From NCBI GenBank assembly GCA_944387865.1, contig CALXGN010000012.1, positions 4,890 through 68,889 on the forward strand: a stretch of 64,000 bases of DNA, read 5' to 3'. The notes beneath the pieces were generated by a model. The model was not told the DNA's origin, searched no databases, and was given only the letters and a program-made list of their open reading frames with translations. The stretch comes from Scatomorpha stercorigallinarum (lineage in GTDB: Bacteria > Bacillota > Clostridia > Oscillospirales > Oscillospiraceae). The position numbers were made by a program, and so were the translations under genes. Shown one piece after another: positions 1 through 7,867 of this stretch; the stretch's first letter is position 1, and every line of letters begins with the position of its first letter.

Positions 1-1
1 G

Positions 2-829
2 GTGGAGGACGGCTCGGACAACATCCTCAACCTCTGCTTCATGGGCTTCTGCGGCCGCGGCGTGGCCTATCCGGCGGTGAGCTACGGCTTTTACAGCGTT
101 TTCTCCGCGCTCTACGACCTGGACGCGCTGGAAGTGCCCATGGGCCCGGGCCTCACCATCGAACCGGAGCGCTTCCTGCGTCTGGGCCGGACGGTGGTCA
201 TCGCCAACCCCAACGCGCAGACGGGCATCGCCCTGCCGGTGGCGGACATCGAGCGCATCGTGGCGGAAAACAGCGGGCGGCTGGTCGTGGTGGACGAGGC
301 CTACGTCGATTTCGGCGCGGAGAGCGCGCTGCCGCTGCTGGGGAAGTACGAAAACCTGCTCATCGTGCGCACGTACTCCAAATCCCGCTCGCTGGCGGGC
401 GCGAGGCTGGGCTTTGCCATCGGCGGCGCGGAGCTGATCGCCGACCTCGAGCGGCTGAAGTACTCCGTCAACCCCTACAGCGTGAGCGCCATCGGCCTGG
501 CGGCGGGGACGGCGGCGCTGGCGGAGGACGGCTATTACATGGAAAATTGCCGCATCATTGCGGAGGAGCGGGAAAAACTGCACGCTGAACTGCAAAAACG
601 CGGCTTCCGCTGCACGCCCTCGCGGGCCAATTTCGTGCTCGCCATGCCGCCGGAGGGCTGCGCGGCGGAGTCGCTCTTCCGCGCCGTGCGCGCGCGGGGC
701 GTGCTCGTGAGGTATTTCGGCGGCGGCGCGCTGAGCGCCTATTTGCGCATCACGATAGGCTCGCCGGGGCAGAACGCGGCGCTGCTGACGGCGCTGGACG
801 GAGCGATGGAGGAGGTAAGAGAGCCGTGA
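2..829 (+). CDS. hisC: Histidinol-phosphate aminotransferase, 5' truncated by window edge
   Basis: This PLP enzyme converts imidazole-acetol phosphate and glutamate to histidinol phosphate. The visible part is 275 residues; the family is about 350, so roughly the first 75-80 residues lie upstream and the GTG at position 2 is not the true start. The frame opens at the conserved GSD segment, and the PLP lysine lies in TYSKSRSLAGARLG near visible residue 126. The C-terminal small domain is complete. It is the first visible gene of the his operon and overlaps hisB by four bases (GTGA). Identity is secure from motif and context. Confidence 0.95.
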   Translation: MEDGSDNILNLCFMGFCGRGVAYPAVSYGFYSVFSALYDLDALEVPMGPGLTIEPERFLRLGRTVVIANPNAQTGIALPVADIERIVAENSGRLVVVDEAYVDFGAESALPLLGKYENLLIVRTYSKSRSLAGARLGFAIGGAELIADLERLKYSVNPYSVSAIGLAAGTAALAEDGYYMENCRIIAEEREKLHAELQKRGFRCTPSRANFVLAMPPEGCAAESLFRAVRARGVLVRYFGGGALSAYLRITIGSPGQNAALLTALDGAMEEVREP

Positions 830-1404
830 GAAGGGCGGAAATAAGCCGGAAAACGGCGGAAACGGAGATATACCTGACGCTGGACCTGGATGGCGCGGCG
901 GAGGGCGGCATCAGCACGGGCGTCGGCTTCCTTGACCACATGCTGACGCTCTTTTCCCGCCACGCGGGCTTTGGCCTCAGCGTCCGCTGCCAGGGGGACA
1001 CCTGGGTGGACGGCCACCACACGGTGGAGGACGTGGGCCTCGCGCTGGGCGAGGCGCTGAAGTCCGCCCTGGGGGACAAGCGCGGCATCCGCCGCTACGG
1101 GGACATCGTCCTGCCGATGGACGAGGCGCTCATCCTCTGCGCAGTGGACCTCAGCGGCCGGCCCTGCCTGCGCTATACGGCGCAGATCCCGCGCGCGCGC
1201 GTGGGCGATTTCGACACCGAACTGGCGCGGGAATTCATGCAGGCCCTGGCCAACAGCGCCGGCATGGCGCTGCACATCCGCCAGCTGGACGGGGAGAACA
1301 GCCACCACATCATCGAGGCCATGTTCAAGGCCCTGGGCCGCGCGCTGAGCGAGGCCGCGGAGATCGTAGGCACGGAGGTGCCCAGCACCAAGGGGGTGCT
1401 GTGA
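826..1404 (+). CDS. hisB: Imidazoleglycerol-phosphate dehydratase
   Basis: This manganese enzyme removes water from imidazole glycerol phosphate to give imidazole-acetol phosphate. It is 192 residues, the normal size of a monofunctional HisB with no fused histidinol phosphatase. Visible metal-binding motifs are GFLDHM at about 34-39, DGHHTVED at about 62-69 and NSHHIIEA near the C-terminus. The GTG start overlaps the hisC stop, and the end overlaps the hisH start, so translation is probably coupled. The histidinol phosphatase of this organism must be encoded elsewhere. Confidence 0.97.
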   Translation: MRRAEISRKTAETEIYLTLDLDGAAEGGISTGVGFLDHMLTLFSRHAGFGLSVRCQGDTWVDGHHTVEDVGLALGEALKSALGDKRGIRRYGDIVLPMDEALILCAVDLSGRPCLRYTAQIPRARVGDFDTELAREFMQALANSAGMALHIRQLDGENSHHIIEAMFKALGRALSEAAEIVGTEVPSTKGVL

Positions 1405-2015
1405 TGACGGCCATCGTCGATTACGGCGTCGGCAACCTCTTTTCCCTGCGCTCGTCGCTCGCCGCCATCGGCGAGGAGGCGGAGGTGACGGGCGACGCGC
1501 GGCGCATCGCCGCCGCCGACAGGGTGATACTGCCCGGCGTGGGGGCGTTCGCCGACGCGCGGCGCAAGCTGGCCGAGACGGGCATGGACTCGGCCGTCCT
1601 GGACGCGGCAAATAGCGGCAAGCCGCTGCTGGGCATCTGCCTGGGGATGCAGCTGCTCTTTGAGCGCAGCCATGAGTACGGCGAGCACGCCGGGCTGGGG
1701 CTGCTGCGCGGGGAGGTCGTGGGCATGGCCGGGCGCATCCCGGCGGGGCTGCCCATCCCGCACATCGGCTGGAACGCGCTGGACATCCTGCGCCCGGGCG
1801 GGATACTGAAGTACGTGAAGGGCGGGGACTGCGTCTATTTCGTGCACAGCTACTGCGCCGTGGGCTGCGATGAGAGCCTGACGGCCACGGCGGAGTACGG
1901 CATGGCAGTGACGGCCGCCGTCTCGCTGGGGAATGTACACGGCTGCCAGTTCCACCCGGAAAAGAGCGGGAAGGTGGGGCTGTCCATCCTTAAGGCCTTC
2001 TGCGAGCTGAGGTGA
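1401..2015 (+). CDS. hisH: Imidazole glycerol phosphate synthase, glutaminase subunit
   Basis: A class I glutamine amidotransferase that supplies ammonia to HisF. The nucleophile Cys80 lies in GKPLLGICLGMQ, and the His-Glu pair of the catalytic triad is in GCQFHPEKS near the C-terminus. At 204 residues it has the normal length. Two starts are possible, GTG at 1401 or the adjacent ATG at 1404; they differ by one residue and both overlap the hisB stop. Its partner HisF is two genes downstream in the same operon. Confidence 0.97.
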   Translation: MMTAIVDYGVGNLFSLRSSLAAIGEEAEVTGDARRIAAADRVILPGVGAFADARRKLAETGMDSAVLDAANSGKPLLGICLGMQLLFERSHEYGEHAGLGLLRGEVVGMAGRIPAGLPIPHIGWNALDILRPGGILKYVKGGDCVYFVHSYCAVGCDESLTATAEYGMAVTAAVSLGNVHGCQFHPEKSGKVGLSILKAFCELR

Positions 2016-2019
2016 GGCC

Positions 2020-2733
2020 ATGATCATCTTACCGGCCATTGATTTATACGAGGGGAAGGCCGTGCGGCTCTACAAGGGCGATTACGCCCGGATGACGGTG
2101 TACAGCGACGACCCGGCGGCCGTTGCGCGCGCCTTTGCCGCGGCGGGGGCGGAGTGGATACACGTCGTGGACCTGGAGGGCGCGCGCGACGGCGGCACGC
2201 CCAACCTCGGCACCGTGCGCGAGATAGCGCGCTCGGGCCTGAAGGTCGAGCTCGGCGGCGGGCTGCGCTCCATGGCGGCCATCGATGCGGCCTTTGACGC
2301 CGGGGCGGAGCGCGCGGTGCTCGGCACGGCGGCGGTGAGCAACCGCGCGCTGGCAGAGGAGGCCGCGGCGAAGTACGCCGGGCGGATCGCCGCCGGCTGC
2401 GACCTGAAAAACGGCGAGGTGGCCGTCCGCGGCTGGACCGAGGGCTCAGGCGTCTCCGCGCGGGAGTTCCTGGAGGGGATGCTCGCGCTGGGCATCGACA
2501 CGGCCGTCTGCACGGACATCGACCGCGACGGCGCCATGCGCGGGGCCAACGCCGCGCTCTACGGCGAGCTGAGGGCGGCCTATCCAGCGCTGCGGCTCAT
2601 CGCCTCCGGCGGCGTGTCCTCGATGGAGGACGTGCGGAGGCTGAAGGCGCTGGGGCTCTACGGGGCCATCGTGGGCAAGGCCTATTACACCGGCGCGATC
2701 GACCTGGCGGAAGCGGTGGAGGCGGCAAGATGA
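2020..2733 (+). CDS. hisA: ProFAR isomerase
   Basis: A TIM-barrel isomerase that opens the aminoaldose ring of ProFAR to give PRFAR, the substrate of HisH/HisF. It is 237 residues, full length. The N-terminal LPAIDLYEGKAVRL carries the catalytic Asp8, the mid-barrel segment CTDIDRDGAMRG the second catalytic Asp, and IASGGVSS the C-terminal phosphate-binding loop. It starts four bases after hisH and overlaps hisF by four bases (ATGA). The TrpF-like bifunctional PriA form of actinobacteria is not suggested by the context. Confidence 0.96.
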   Translation: MIILPAIDLYEGKAVRLYKGDYARMTVYSDDPAAVARAFAAAGAEWIHVVDLEGARDGGTPNLGTVREIARSGLKVELGGGLRSMAAIDAAFDAGAERAVLGTAAVSNRALAEEAAAKYAGRIAAGCDLKNGEVAVRGWTEGSGVSAREFLEGMLALGIDTAVCTDIDRDGAMRGANAALYGELRAAYPALRLIASGGVSSMEDVRRLKALGLYGAIVGKAYYTGAIDLAEAVEAAR

Positions 2734-3488
2734 TTACGAAGCGTATTATCCCCTGCCTGGACGTGCGCGACGGCCGCGTGGTGAAGGGCGTGAACTTTGA
2801 AGGTTTGCGGGACGTCTCCGGCCCGGCGGAGCTGGCGCGGCACTACTCCGACAGCGGCGCGGACGAGCTGGTGTTCTACGACATCACGGCCAGCGCCGAG
2901 GGGCGCAGGCTCTTCGCGGACGCCCTGCGCGAGGTGGCGCGCACCATCTTCATCCCCCTCACCGTGGGCGGGGGCATCAGCTCGCTGGAGGACTTCGACC
3001 GCGTTTTGAAGTGCGGGGCGGACAAGGTGAGCGTGAACACGGGCGCCATCCGCGACCCGGGCCTGGTGCGGGAGGCCGCGCGGCGCTACGGCGACCAGTG
3101 CGTGGTGCTCTCCGCGGATGTGAAGCGCGTGGACGGCGCCTTCCGGGTGTTTGCCCGCGGCGGGCGCGATGACACCGGGCTCGAGGCGATAAGCTGGATC
3201 AGGAAATGCGTCTCCCTCGGCGCGGGGGAGGTAGTCGTCAACAGCATAGACACCGACGGGGTGAAGGGCGGTTTCGACATCGAGATGCTCTCCGCCGTCT
3301 GCGAGGCGGTGGACGTGCCGGTGATCGCCTCCGGCGGCGCGGGCTGCGCGGAGGACTTCGTGGAGCTCTTCCGCGCCGTGCCGCGCGTCAGCGCCGGGCT
3401 GGCGGCGAGCATTTTCCACTTCGGCGAGGTGGAGATAGGCGCGCTGAAGCGCACTCTCGATGAAAACGGCATAAATGTGAGGTTGTGA
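2730..3488 (+). CDS. hisF: Imidazole glycerol phosphate synthase, cyclase subunit
   Basis: The TIM-barrel synthase subunit that uses ammonia from HisH to turn PRFAR into imidazole glycerol phosphate and AICAR. It is 252 residues, the usual size. IIPCLDVRDGRVVKG carries catalytic Asp11, and the second half has the matching NSIDTDGVKGGFD and VIASGGAG phosphate-binding loops. The two-fold (beta-alpha)4 symmetry shared with HisA is visible in these repeated motifs. The ATG overlaps the hisA stop, and hisIE begins one base after the stop. Confidence 0.97.
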   Translation: MITKRIIPCLDVRDGRVVKGVNFEGLRDVSGPAELARHYSDSGADELVFYDITASAEGRRLFADALREVARTIFIPLTVGGGISSLEDFDRVLKCGADKVSVNTGAIRDPGLVREAARRYGDQCVVLSADVKRVDGAFRVFARGGRDDTGLEAISWIRKCVSLGAGEVVVNSIDTDGVKGGFDIEMLSAVCEAVDVPVIASGGAGCAEDFVELFRAVPRVSAGLAASIFHFGEVEIGALKRTLDENGINVRL

Positions 3489-3489
3489 G

Positions 3490-4134
3490 ATGTTTGACAT
3501 TGAAAAGATGAAATTCGACTCCCGCGGGCTCATCCCCGCCGTCGTGACGGACGCGGAGACCGGGAAGGTGCTGATGGTCGCCTATATGAACCGGGAGAGC
3601 CTGGACATTTCTATCAGGGAAGGCTACACCTGCTTTTTCAGCCGGAGCCGGCAGGAGCTCTGGCGCAAGGGCGAGACCAGCGGCAACAGGCAGCGCATCG
3701 TCTCCGTCACCGCGGACTGCGACATGGACACGCTGCTCGTGAGCGTGGTGAAGTCCGGCCCCGCCTGCCACACGGGGGCGGAGAGCTGCTTTTTCAACAG
3801 CGTGTATGAGAGCGGCGAGCAGCCCTTCTCCGTGGACGGGCTCTATCAGCTGCTGCTGGGCAGGAAGCGCGAGCGGCCCGAGGGCTCCTACACGACCTAT
3901 CTCTTCGAGAAGGGGCGCGACAAGATACTGAAGAAAGTGGGCGAGGAGAGCACGGAGGTCATCATCGCCGGCAAGGCCGACGACCGGGCGGAGACGGTGT
4001 ACGAGCTGGCGGACCTCGCCTATCACGCGCTGGTGCTGATGGCGGACATGGGCATCACGCCCGACGACGTGCGCCGCGAGCTGGCGGGCAGGCACGTCAT
4101 AGACCACAAGGTGAAGCAGGAGAAAATGACCTGA
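3490..4134 (+). CDS. hisI: Bifunctional phosphoribosyl-AMP cyclohydrolase / phosphoribosyl-ATP pyrophosphatase
   Basis: A fused enzyme for steps two and three of histidine synthesis. Residues 1 to about 110 are the HisI cyclohydrolase, with the zinc-binding segments TADCDMD and SGPACHTGAESCFFN. Residues from about 115 to 214 are the HisE pyrophosphatase, an all-alpha MazG-like fold recognisable by KKVGEESTEVIIAGK. The order is as in Escherichia coli HisIE. It is the last gene of the operon; no hisG or hisD is in the window, so these lie upstream or elsewhere. I saw no clear hairpin terminator behind it. Confidence 0.96.
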   Translation: MFDIEKMKFDSRGLIPAVVTDAETGKVLMVAYMNRESLDISIREGYTCFFSRSRQELWRKGETSGNRQRIVSVTADCDMDTLLVSVVKSGPACHTGAESCFFNSVYESGEQPFSVDGLYQLLLGRKRERPEGSYTTYLFEKGRDKILKKVGEESTEVIIAGKADDRAETVYELADLAYHALVLMADMGITPDDVRRELAGRHVIDHKVKQEKMT

Positions 4135-4149
4135 GGCGCGGAGAGGTAC

Positions 4150-4178
4150 TTGAAAAATTTTAATTAATCGTCTATAAT
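4150..4178 (+). promoter_or_regulatory. Sigma-A-type promoter of the acyltransferase gene
   Basis: A TTGAAA -35 box at 4150-4155 and a perfect TATAAT -10 box at 4173-4178 are separated by 17 bases. The gene downstream starts about 25 bases after the likely transcription start, so it is transcribed separately from the his operon. Confidence 0.75.
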
Positions 4179-4210
4179 GGCCGCAGCAAAACAAAGAGAA
4201 GGTGTGGGCC

Positions 4211-5488
4211 GTGGCTGAAAAGCTGACAGAGCAGGAGAAACTTGAAAAACGCACGCTCAAGCCGGTGAACAAGACCGCGTTCAGGGCGCTCGTGCACGTG
4301 GCGAACGCGCTTTTCAAAAAGAAATACGGCGTGAATTTCACCTACGCGGACGACATCAAGCCCTATCTGGGCAAGAGCTACGTGGTGGTGTCCAACCACG
4401 CCTCGCGCATCGACTATGTGTTCACGGCGCCGGCTTTCTGGCCCGACACCTTCAATTTCGTCGTCGGCTACAACGAGTTCTTCCGCAGCCACCTGGCCGC
4501 CGTGCTGCGCATCATGCAGGTGGTGCCGAAGAAGAACTTCGTCCAGCAGCCCTATTCCATCCGCCAGATGATACGCATCATCCGCGCTGGCGGGCGGCTC
4601 ATCATCCTGCCGGAGGGCATGAGCTCCATCTCCGGCGCCAACCAGCCCTGCGCGCTGGGCAGCGGCCACCTGCTCAAGCACCTGGGCGTGCCCGTGCTGT
4701 ACACGAAGATCGCCGGCGGCTATCTGACCGCGCCCAAGTACAACCTGAACGACCGCCCCGGGCGCGTGGACGTCACCGTGGGCGTGCTGCTCACCGCCGA
4801 GCAGTTGAAGGCCATGACGGCGGAGGAGATACAGGCCTGCCTGGACGAAAAGCTCTGGCACGACGACTATGAGTGGAACAAGAGCGCGCGCGTGAAGTTC
4901 GACGGGCACGGGGAGATGGCCAAAAACCTCCACCAGCTGCTCTTCTGGTGCCCGCACTGCGGCGGGGAGCTCTGCATGGAGAGCGAGGGCGACACCATCC
5001 GCTGCCGCCACTGCGGCAACACCGCCCATGTGAACGAGTATTACGACCTGCTCCCCGAGCCGGGCAGCGAATTCCCCGCCACGCAGCGGCTGTGGTTCGA
5101 CGCGCAGCGCGCGCACGTGCGGGAGATGGTGGCGAAAGAGGGCTTCGAGCTGCGCGAGCACGTGAAGCTCGGCACGCTGCCGAAATACGGCTATCTGAAA
5201 AACCAGAAAACCTCCGAGATAACCGGCGAGGGGGAGCTGCTGCTCGACCGCGAGGGGCTGCACTTCGAGGGCGTGAACGATGGGCAGCCGTACAGGTTCT
5301 TCGTGCCGATAAGGCACCTGCCCACCTATGGCATGTGCACGGACGTTTCGCGCTTTTACACCTTCGTGGACGGGGAGTTCAACGAGTTCTACCCCGAGAG
5401 GGAGAGCGCCGAGCTCTGGATGATGGCCACGGAGGAGATGCACCGCGCGCAGGGCGGGCTATGGAAAGATTTTCCTGTACAGAGGTAA
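4211..5488 (+). CDS. PlsC-like 1-acylglycerol-3-phosphate acyltransferase with C-terminal zinc ribbon
   Basis: A lysophospholipid acyltransferase domain occupies the first half: NHASRID is the NHx4D catalytic motif near residue 60, and ILPEGMSS matches the EGTRS glycerolphosphate-binding motif. Enzymes with this core acylate lysophosphatidate or related lipids at the membrane. Unlike ordinary PlsC of about 200-250 residues, this protein has 425. Past the acyltransferase it carries a four-cysteine zinc ribbon (CPHCGG ... CRHCGN, about residues 252-278) and a C-terminal domain I do not recognise. GTG at 4211 was preferred over GTG at 4202 because the latter sits inside the AGAAGG ribosome site. 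The substrate is unknown. Confidence 0.8.
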   Translation: MAEKLTEQEKLEKRTLKPVNKTAFRALVHVANALFKKKYGVNFTYADDIKPYLGKSYVVVSNHASRIDYVFTAPAFWPDTFNFVVGYNEFFRSHLAAVLRIMQVVPKKNFVQQPYSIRQMIRIIRAGGRLIILPEGMSSISGANQPCALGSGHLLKHLGVPVLYTKIAGGYLTAPKYNLNDRPGRVDVTVGVLLTAEQLKAMTAEEIQACLDEKLWHDDYEWNKSARVKFDGHGEMAKNLHQLLFWCPHCGGELCMESEGDTIRCRHCGNTAHVNEYYDLLPEPGSEFPATQRLWFDAQRAHVREMVAKEGFELREHVKLGTLPKYGYLKNQKTSEITGEGELLLDREGLHFEGVNDGQPYRFFVPIRHLPTYGMCTDVSRFYTFVDGEFNEFYPERESAELWMMATEEMHRAQGGLWKDFPVQR

Positions 5489-5521
5489 AAAAAGTCGCCC
5501 GTCGGGCCGCGGAAGTTGCGG

Positions 5522-5550
5522 TTGACAGGCGACAGGAACGATGGTATATT
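5522..5550 (+). promoter_or_regulatory. Promoter of a putative antisense RNA
   Basis: A consensus TTGACA at 5522-5527 and TATATT at 5545-5550 are separated by exactly 17 bases. No open reading frame with a ribosome site follows. The transcript would run head-on into the small toxin-like gene on the minus strand, which suggests a non-coding antisense RNA. Confidence 0.7.
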
Positions 5551-5556
5551 AAGCAC

Positions 5557-5740
5557 AAGAGGGGCGCGACCGGGGGCAACGGTCACGGCTCAACCTCTGC
5601 AAGTTTATAGCTTGGAGATATGGCCGTTTCCTATTGCTTGGGGGGCGGCTATCTCTTTGTCGCGTTAATGACGCCGAAGATAACAACGGCTAACAGGTTG
5701 AGAAGCCCGATGACTTCCAAAGCTGTCATGGCGTCACCTC
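5557..5740 (+). ncRNA. Putative antisense RNA antitoxin of a type I toxin module
   Basis: The 5' end is inferred from the promoter at 5522-5550; the 3' end is a guess, placed to cover the toxin-like ORF and its ribosome site. The RNA begins with a stem whose core is CGACCG/CGGTC around 5577-5587 and has a second imperfect hairpin near 5611-5656 that overlaps the end of the toxin ORF. Convergent overlap with the toxin mRNA is the arrangement known for TxpA/RatA and related Firmicutes systems. No T-tract terminator is obvious on this strand. Confidence 0.5.
5649..5729 (-). CDS. Small hydrophobic holin-like type I toxin candidate, 26 residues
   Basis: The translated peptide begins MTALEVIGLLNLLAV and ends INATKR. 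It has one predicted membrane helix with a short basic tail, the layout of the putative holin-like toxins of Firmicutes (Hol-Tox family, inferred). The start is fixed by a near-perfect ribosome site, AGGAGGTGACGCCATG. That site can be hidden in a 6-bp stem (AGGAGG/CCTCCT with an 8-base loop, 5737-5756), a typical control of type I toxin mRNAs. It has its own minus-strand promoter and a convergent antisense RNA. Toxicity is not demonstrated. Confidence 0.6.
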   Translation of the reverse strand: MTALEVIGLLNLLAVVIFGVINATKR

Positions 5741-5756
5741 CTCTTATGTAAGGAGG
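5737..5756 (-). promoter_or_regulatory. Shine-Dalgarno-sequestering hairpin of the toxin mRNA
   Basis: On the minus strand CCTCCT (5756-5751), an 8-base loop and AGGAGG (5742-5737) form a perfect 6-bp stem. The second arm is the toxin ribosome-binding site, so the full-length mRNA could be translationally inert. Confidence 0.55.
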
Positions 5757-5785
5757 CCGAGCCGTTCCCCTCTTGCTTGGTACTA

Positions 5786-5814
5786 AAGATATCATCGGAC
5801 ACCGGCGGTGTCAA
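5786..5814 (-). promoter_or_regulatory. Promoter of the toxin mRNA
   Basis: Reading the minus strand, TTGACA (5814-5809) and TATCTT (5791-5786) are spaced by 17 bases. The predicted start lies about 50 bases before the toxin ATG. Confidence 0.7.
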
Positions 5815-5841
5815 CCGAACTGGTAAGTGAAAATGTGAAAT

Positions 5842-5871
5842 GCCCCGCGGCGGATCTATCCGCCGCGGGGC
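5842..5871 (-). terminator. Rho-independent terminator behind ligA
   Basis: Perfect 14-base arms around a central CT form a very stable GC stem. On the minus strand it is followed by the T-rich ATTTCACATTTT. It lies just behind the ligA stop and before the toxin promoter. Confidence 0.8.
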
Positions 5872-5886
5872 CGTTTATCATGCCGC

Positions 5887-7866
5887 TCACTCCAGCATGG
5901 CGCGGAACTCGTCCTCATCGATGATGCGGATGCCGAGCTCCTGGGCCTTCGTGAGCTTGCTGCCGGCGTTTTCGCCGGCCAGGACGACGCTCGTCTTTTT
6001 GCTCACGCTGCCGGAGGTGCGCCCGCCGCGCGCTTCGATGAGGGCGGCGGCCTCGTCGCGCGTGAGCGTGGGCAGCGTGCCCGTGAGGACGAAGGTCATG
6101 CCGCGGAAGCGCTCGTCCGTCACCGTCTCCGTACTCGCGAAGCTGACGCCCGCCTCGCGCAGGAGGCGTATCTGGTGCTGCGACTGCTCGAGCGAGAACC
6201 ACTCGCGGATGAAGAGCGCCGTCACCGCGCCGATGTCCGGGATGGACTGCAGCTCCTCCTCGGTGGCGGCCATGAGCTCGTCGAGCGTGCCGAAGTGCTG
6301 GGCGAGGACCTTGCCGGCCTTGGAGCCAACCTGGCGGATGCCGAAGGCGCAGAGCAGCCGCGCGAGGCCGGCGCTCTTGCTGCGCTCGATGGCGTTTATG
6401 AGGTTTTCGGCGGATTTTTTGCCCATGCGGTCCAGCCTGGCGATGTCCCCGGCGCGGAGGTAGTAGATCCCGGCGGGCGAGGTGAGCAGCCCGGCGGCGA
6501 TGAGCGACTCGGCCACCGCCGTGCCGAGGCCCTCGATGTCCATCGCCTCGCGCGAGGCGAAGTGGACGATGTTGCGCAGGCGCTGGGCGGGGCATTCGGC
6601 ACCGGTGCAGCGCATCGCGACGCCGTCCTCGTCCCGCACTATGGGCGAGCCGCACTCCGGGCAGCGGTCGGGCAGGTGGAAGGGGACGGCGCCCTCGGGG
6701 CGCTTGGATTTCACGACCTCCAGCACCTCGGGGATGATCTCGCCGGCCTTGCGGACGAGCACGGTGTCGCCGATGCGGACGTCGAGCTTGTCGATGAAGT
6801 CCTGGTTGTGCAGCGTGGCGTTGGTGACGGTGGTCCCGGCGAGGCGGACGGGCTCTATCACGGCCTTGGGCGTGAGCACGCCCGTGCGGCCCACCTGCAC
6901 GGCGATGTCCCGCACCACGCTCTCCTTCACCTCTGGGGGGTATTTATAGGCCACGGCCCAGCGCGGCGCCTTGGCCGTGCTGCCGAGCTGTTCGCGCTGG
7001 GCGAGGGAGTTTATCTTGATGACCGCGCCGTCGATGCCGTAAGGGAAGGCGTCGCGCCCGTCGCCGATGGCCTCTATCCGCGCGCGGCACTCGTCCATGG
7101 TGCGGCAGAGCGTGTGCGGCACGACGTCGAAGCCGTATTCCGCGAGCGCGTCGAGCGATTCGGCGTGCGTTGCGAACTCACGGCCCACGGCGCGCTGGAC
7201 GTTGAAGACGATTATGTCGAGCCTGCGCGAGGCGGCGACCTTCGGGTCCTGCTGGCGCATGGAGCCGGCGGCGGCGTTGCGCGGGTTGGCGAGGAGCTGC
7301 TCGCCGCGCTCCGCGCGCTTTTCGTTCAGCTCGTTGAACACGGCGTGGGACATGTACACCTCGCCGCGGACTATGAGCCGCTCCGGGAAGCTGCCGCGAA
7401 GCTGCTTCGGCAGGCTGCGCACGGTGCGCAGGTTTTCCGTCACGTCCTCGCCGGTGACGCCGTCGCCGCGCGTCGCGCCGCGGACGAAAACGCCGTTTTC
7501 ATACTCGAGGGACATGGAGAGGCCGTCGATTTTCGGCTCCACGCAGTAAAGGCGGCCCTCCGGCAGGGCGGCGGCCATCCGCTCGTCGAAGGCGGCGAGC
7601 TCCTCGAAGGAGAACACGTCCGTCAGGCTCTCCAGCGGCACCTCGTGATGCACGGGGGCGAAGCTGCTCTTCGCCGTGCCGCCGACGCGCTGGGTGGGGG
7701 AGTCCGGGTCGTAGAACTCGGGGTGCGCGGCCTCGAGCTCCTCGAGCCGGCGCATGAGCGCGTCGTACTCGAAGTCCGAGATGACCGGCGCGTCCTCGTC
7801 GTAATAATGGCGGTTGTGTTCAAGTATTTCAGCCCGGAGGGCCTCTATCTCGCGTTTTGCGTCCAT
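5887..7866 (-). CDS. ligA: NAD-dependent DNA ligase
   Basis: The essential replicative ligase that seals nicks using NAD. It is 659 residues, standard size. The adenylated lysine is Lys112 in the KIDG motif, followed by the nucleotidyltransferase motif RGDGVTGEDVT. An OB domain precedes a four-cysteine zinc finger (CPECG ... CTGAECPAQ), helix-hairpin-helix repeats and a C-terminal BRCT domain from about residue 583, with FVLTGTL at its core. It begins one base after the yunB stop, so yunB and ligA form one transcription unit. Confidence 0.98.
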   Translation of the reverse strand: MDAKREIEALRAEILEHNRHYYDEDAPVISDFEYDALMRRLEELEAAHPEFYDPDSPTQRVGGTAKSSFAPVHHEVPLESLTDVFSFEELAAFDERMAAALPEGRLYCVEPKIDGLSMSLEYENGVFVRGATRGDGVTGEDVTENLRTVRSLPKQLRGSFPERLIVRGEVYMSHAVFNELNEKRAERGEQLLANPRNAAAGSMRQQDPKVAASRRLDIIVFNVQRAVGREFATHAESLDALAEYGFDVVPHTLCRTMDECRARIEAIGDGRDAFPYGIDGAVIKINSLAQREQLGSTAKAPRWAVAYKYPPEVKESVVRDIAVQVGRTGVLTPKAVIEPVRLAGTTVTNATLHNQDFIDKLDVRIGDTVLVRKAGEIIPEVLEVVKSKRPEGAVPFHLPDRCPECGSPIVRDEDGVAMRCTGAECPAQRLRNIVHFASREAMDIEGLGTAVAESLIAAGLLTSPAGIYYLRAGDIARLDRMGKKSAENLINAIERSKSAGLARLLCAFGIRQVGSKAGKVLAQHFGTLDELMAATEEELQSIPDIGAVTALFIREWFSLEQSQHQIRLLREAGVSFASTETVTDERFRGMTFVLTGTLPTLTRDEAAALIEARGGRTSGSVSKKTSVVLAGENAGSKLTKAQELGIRIIDEDEFRAMLE

Positions 7867-7867
7867 G

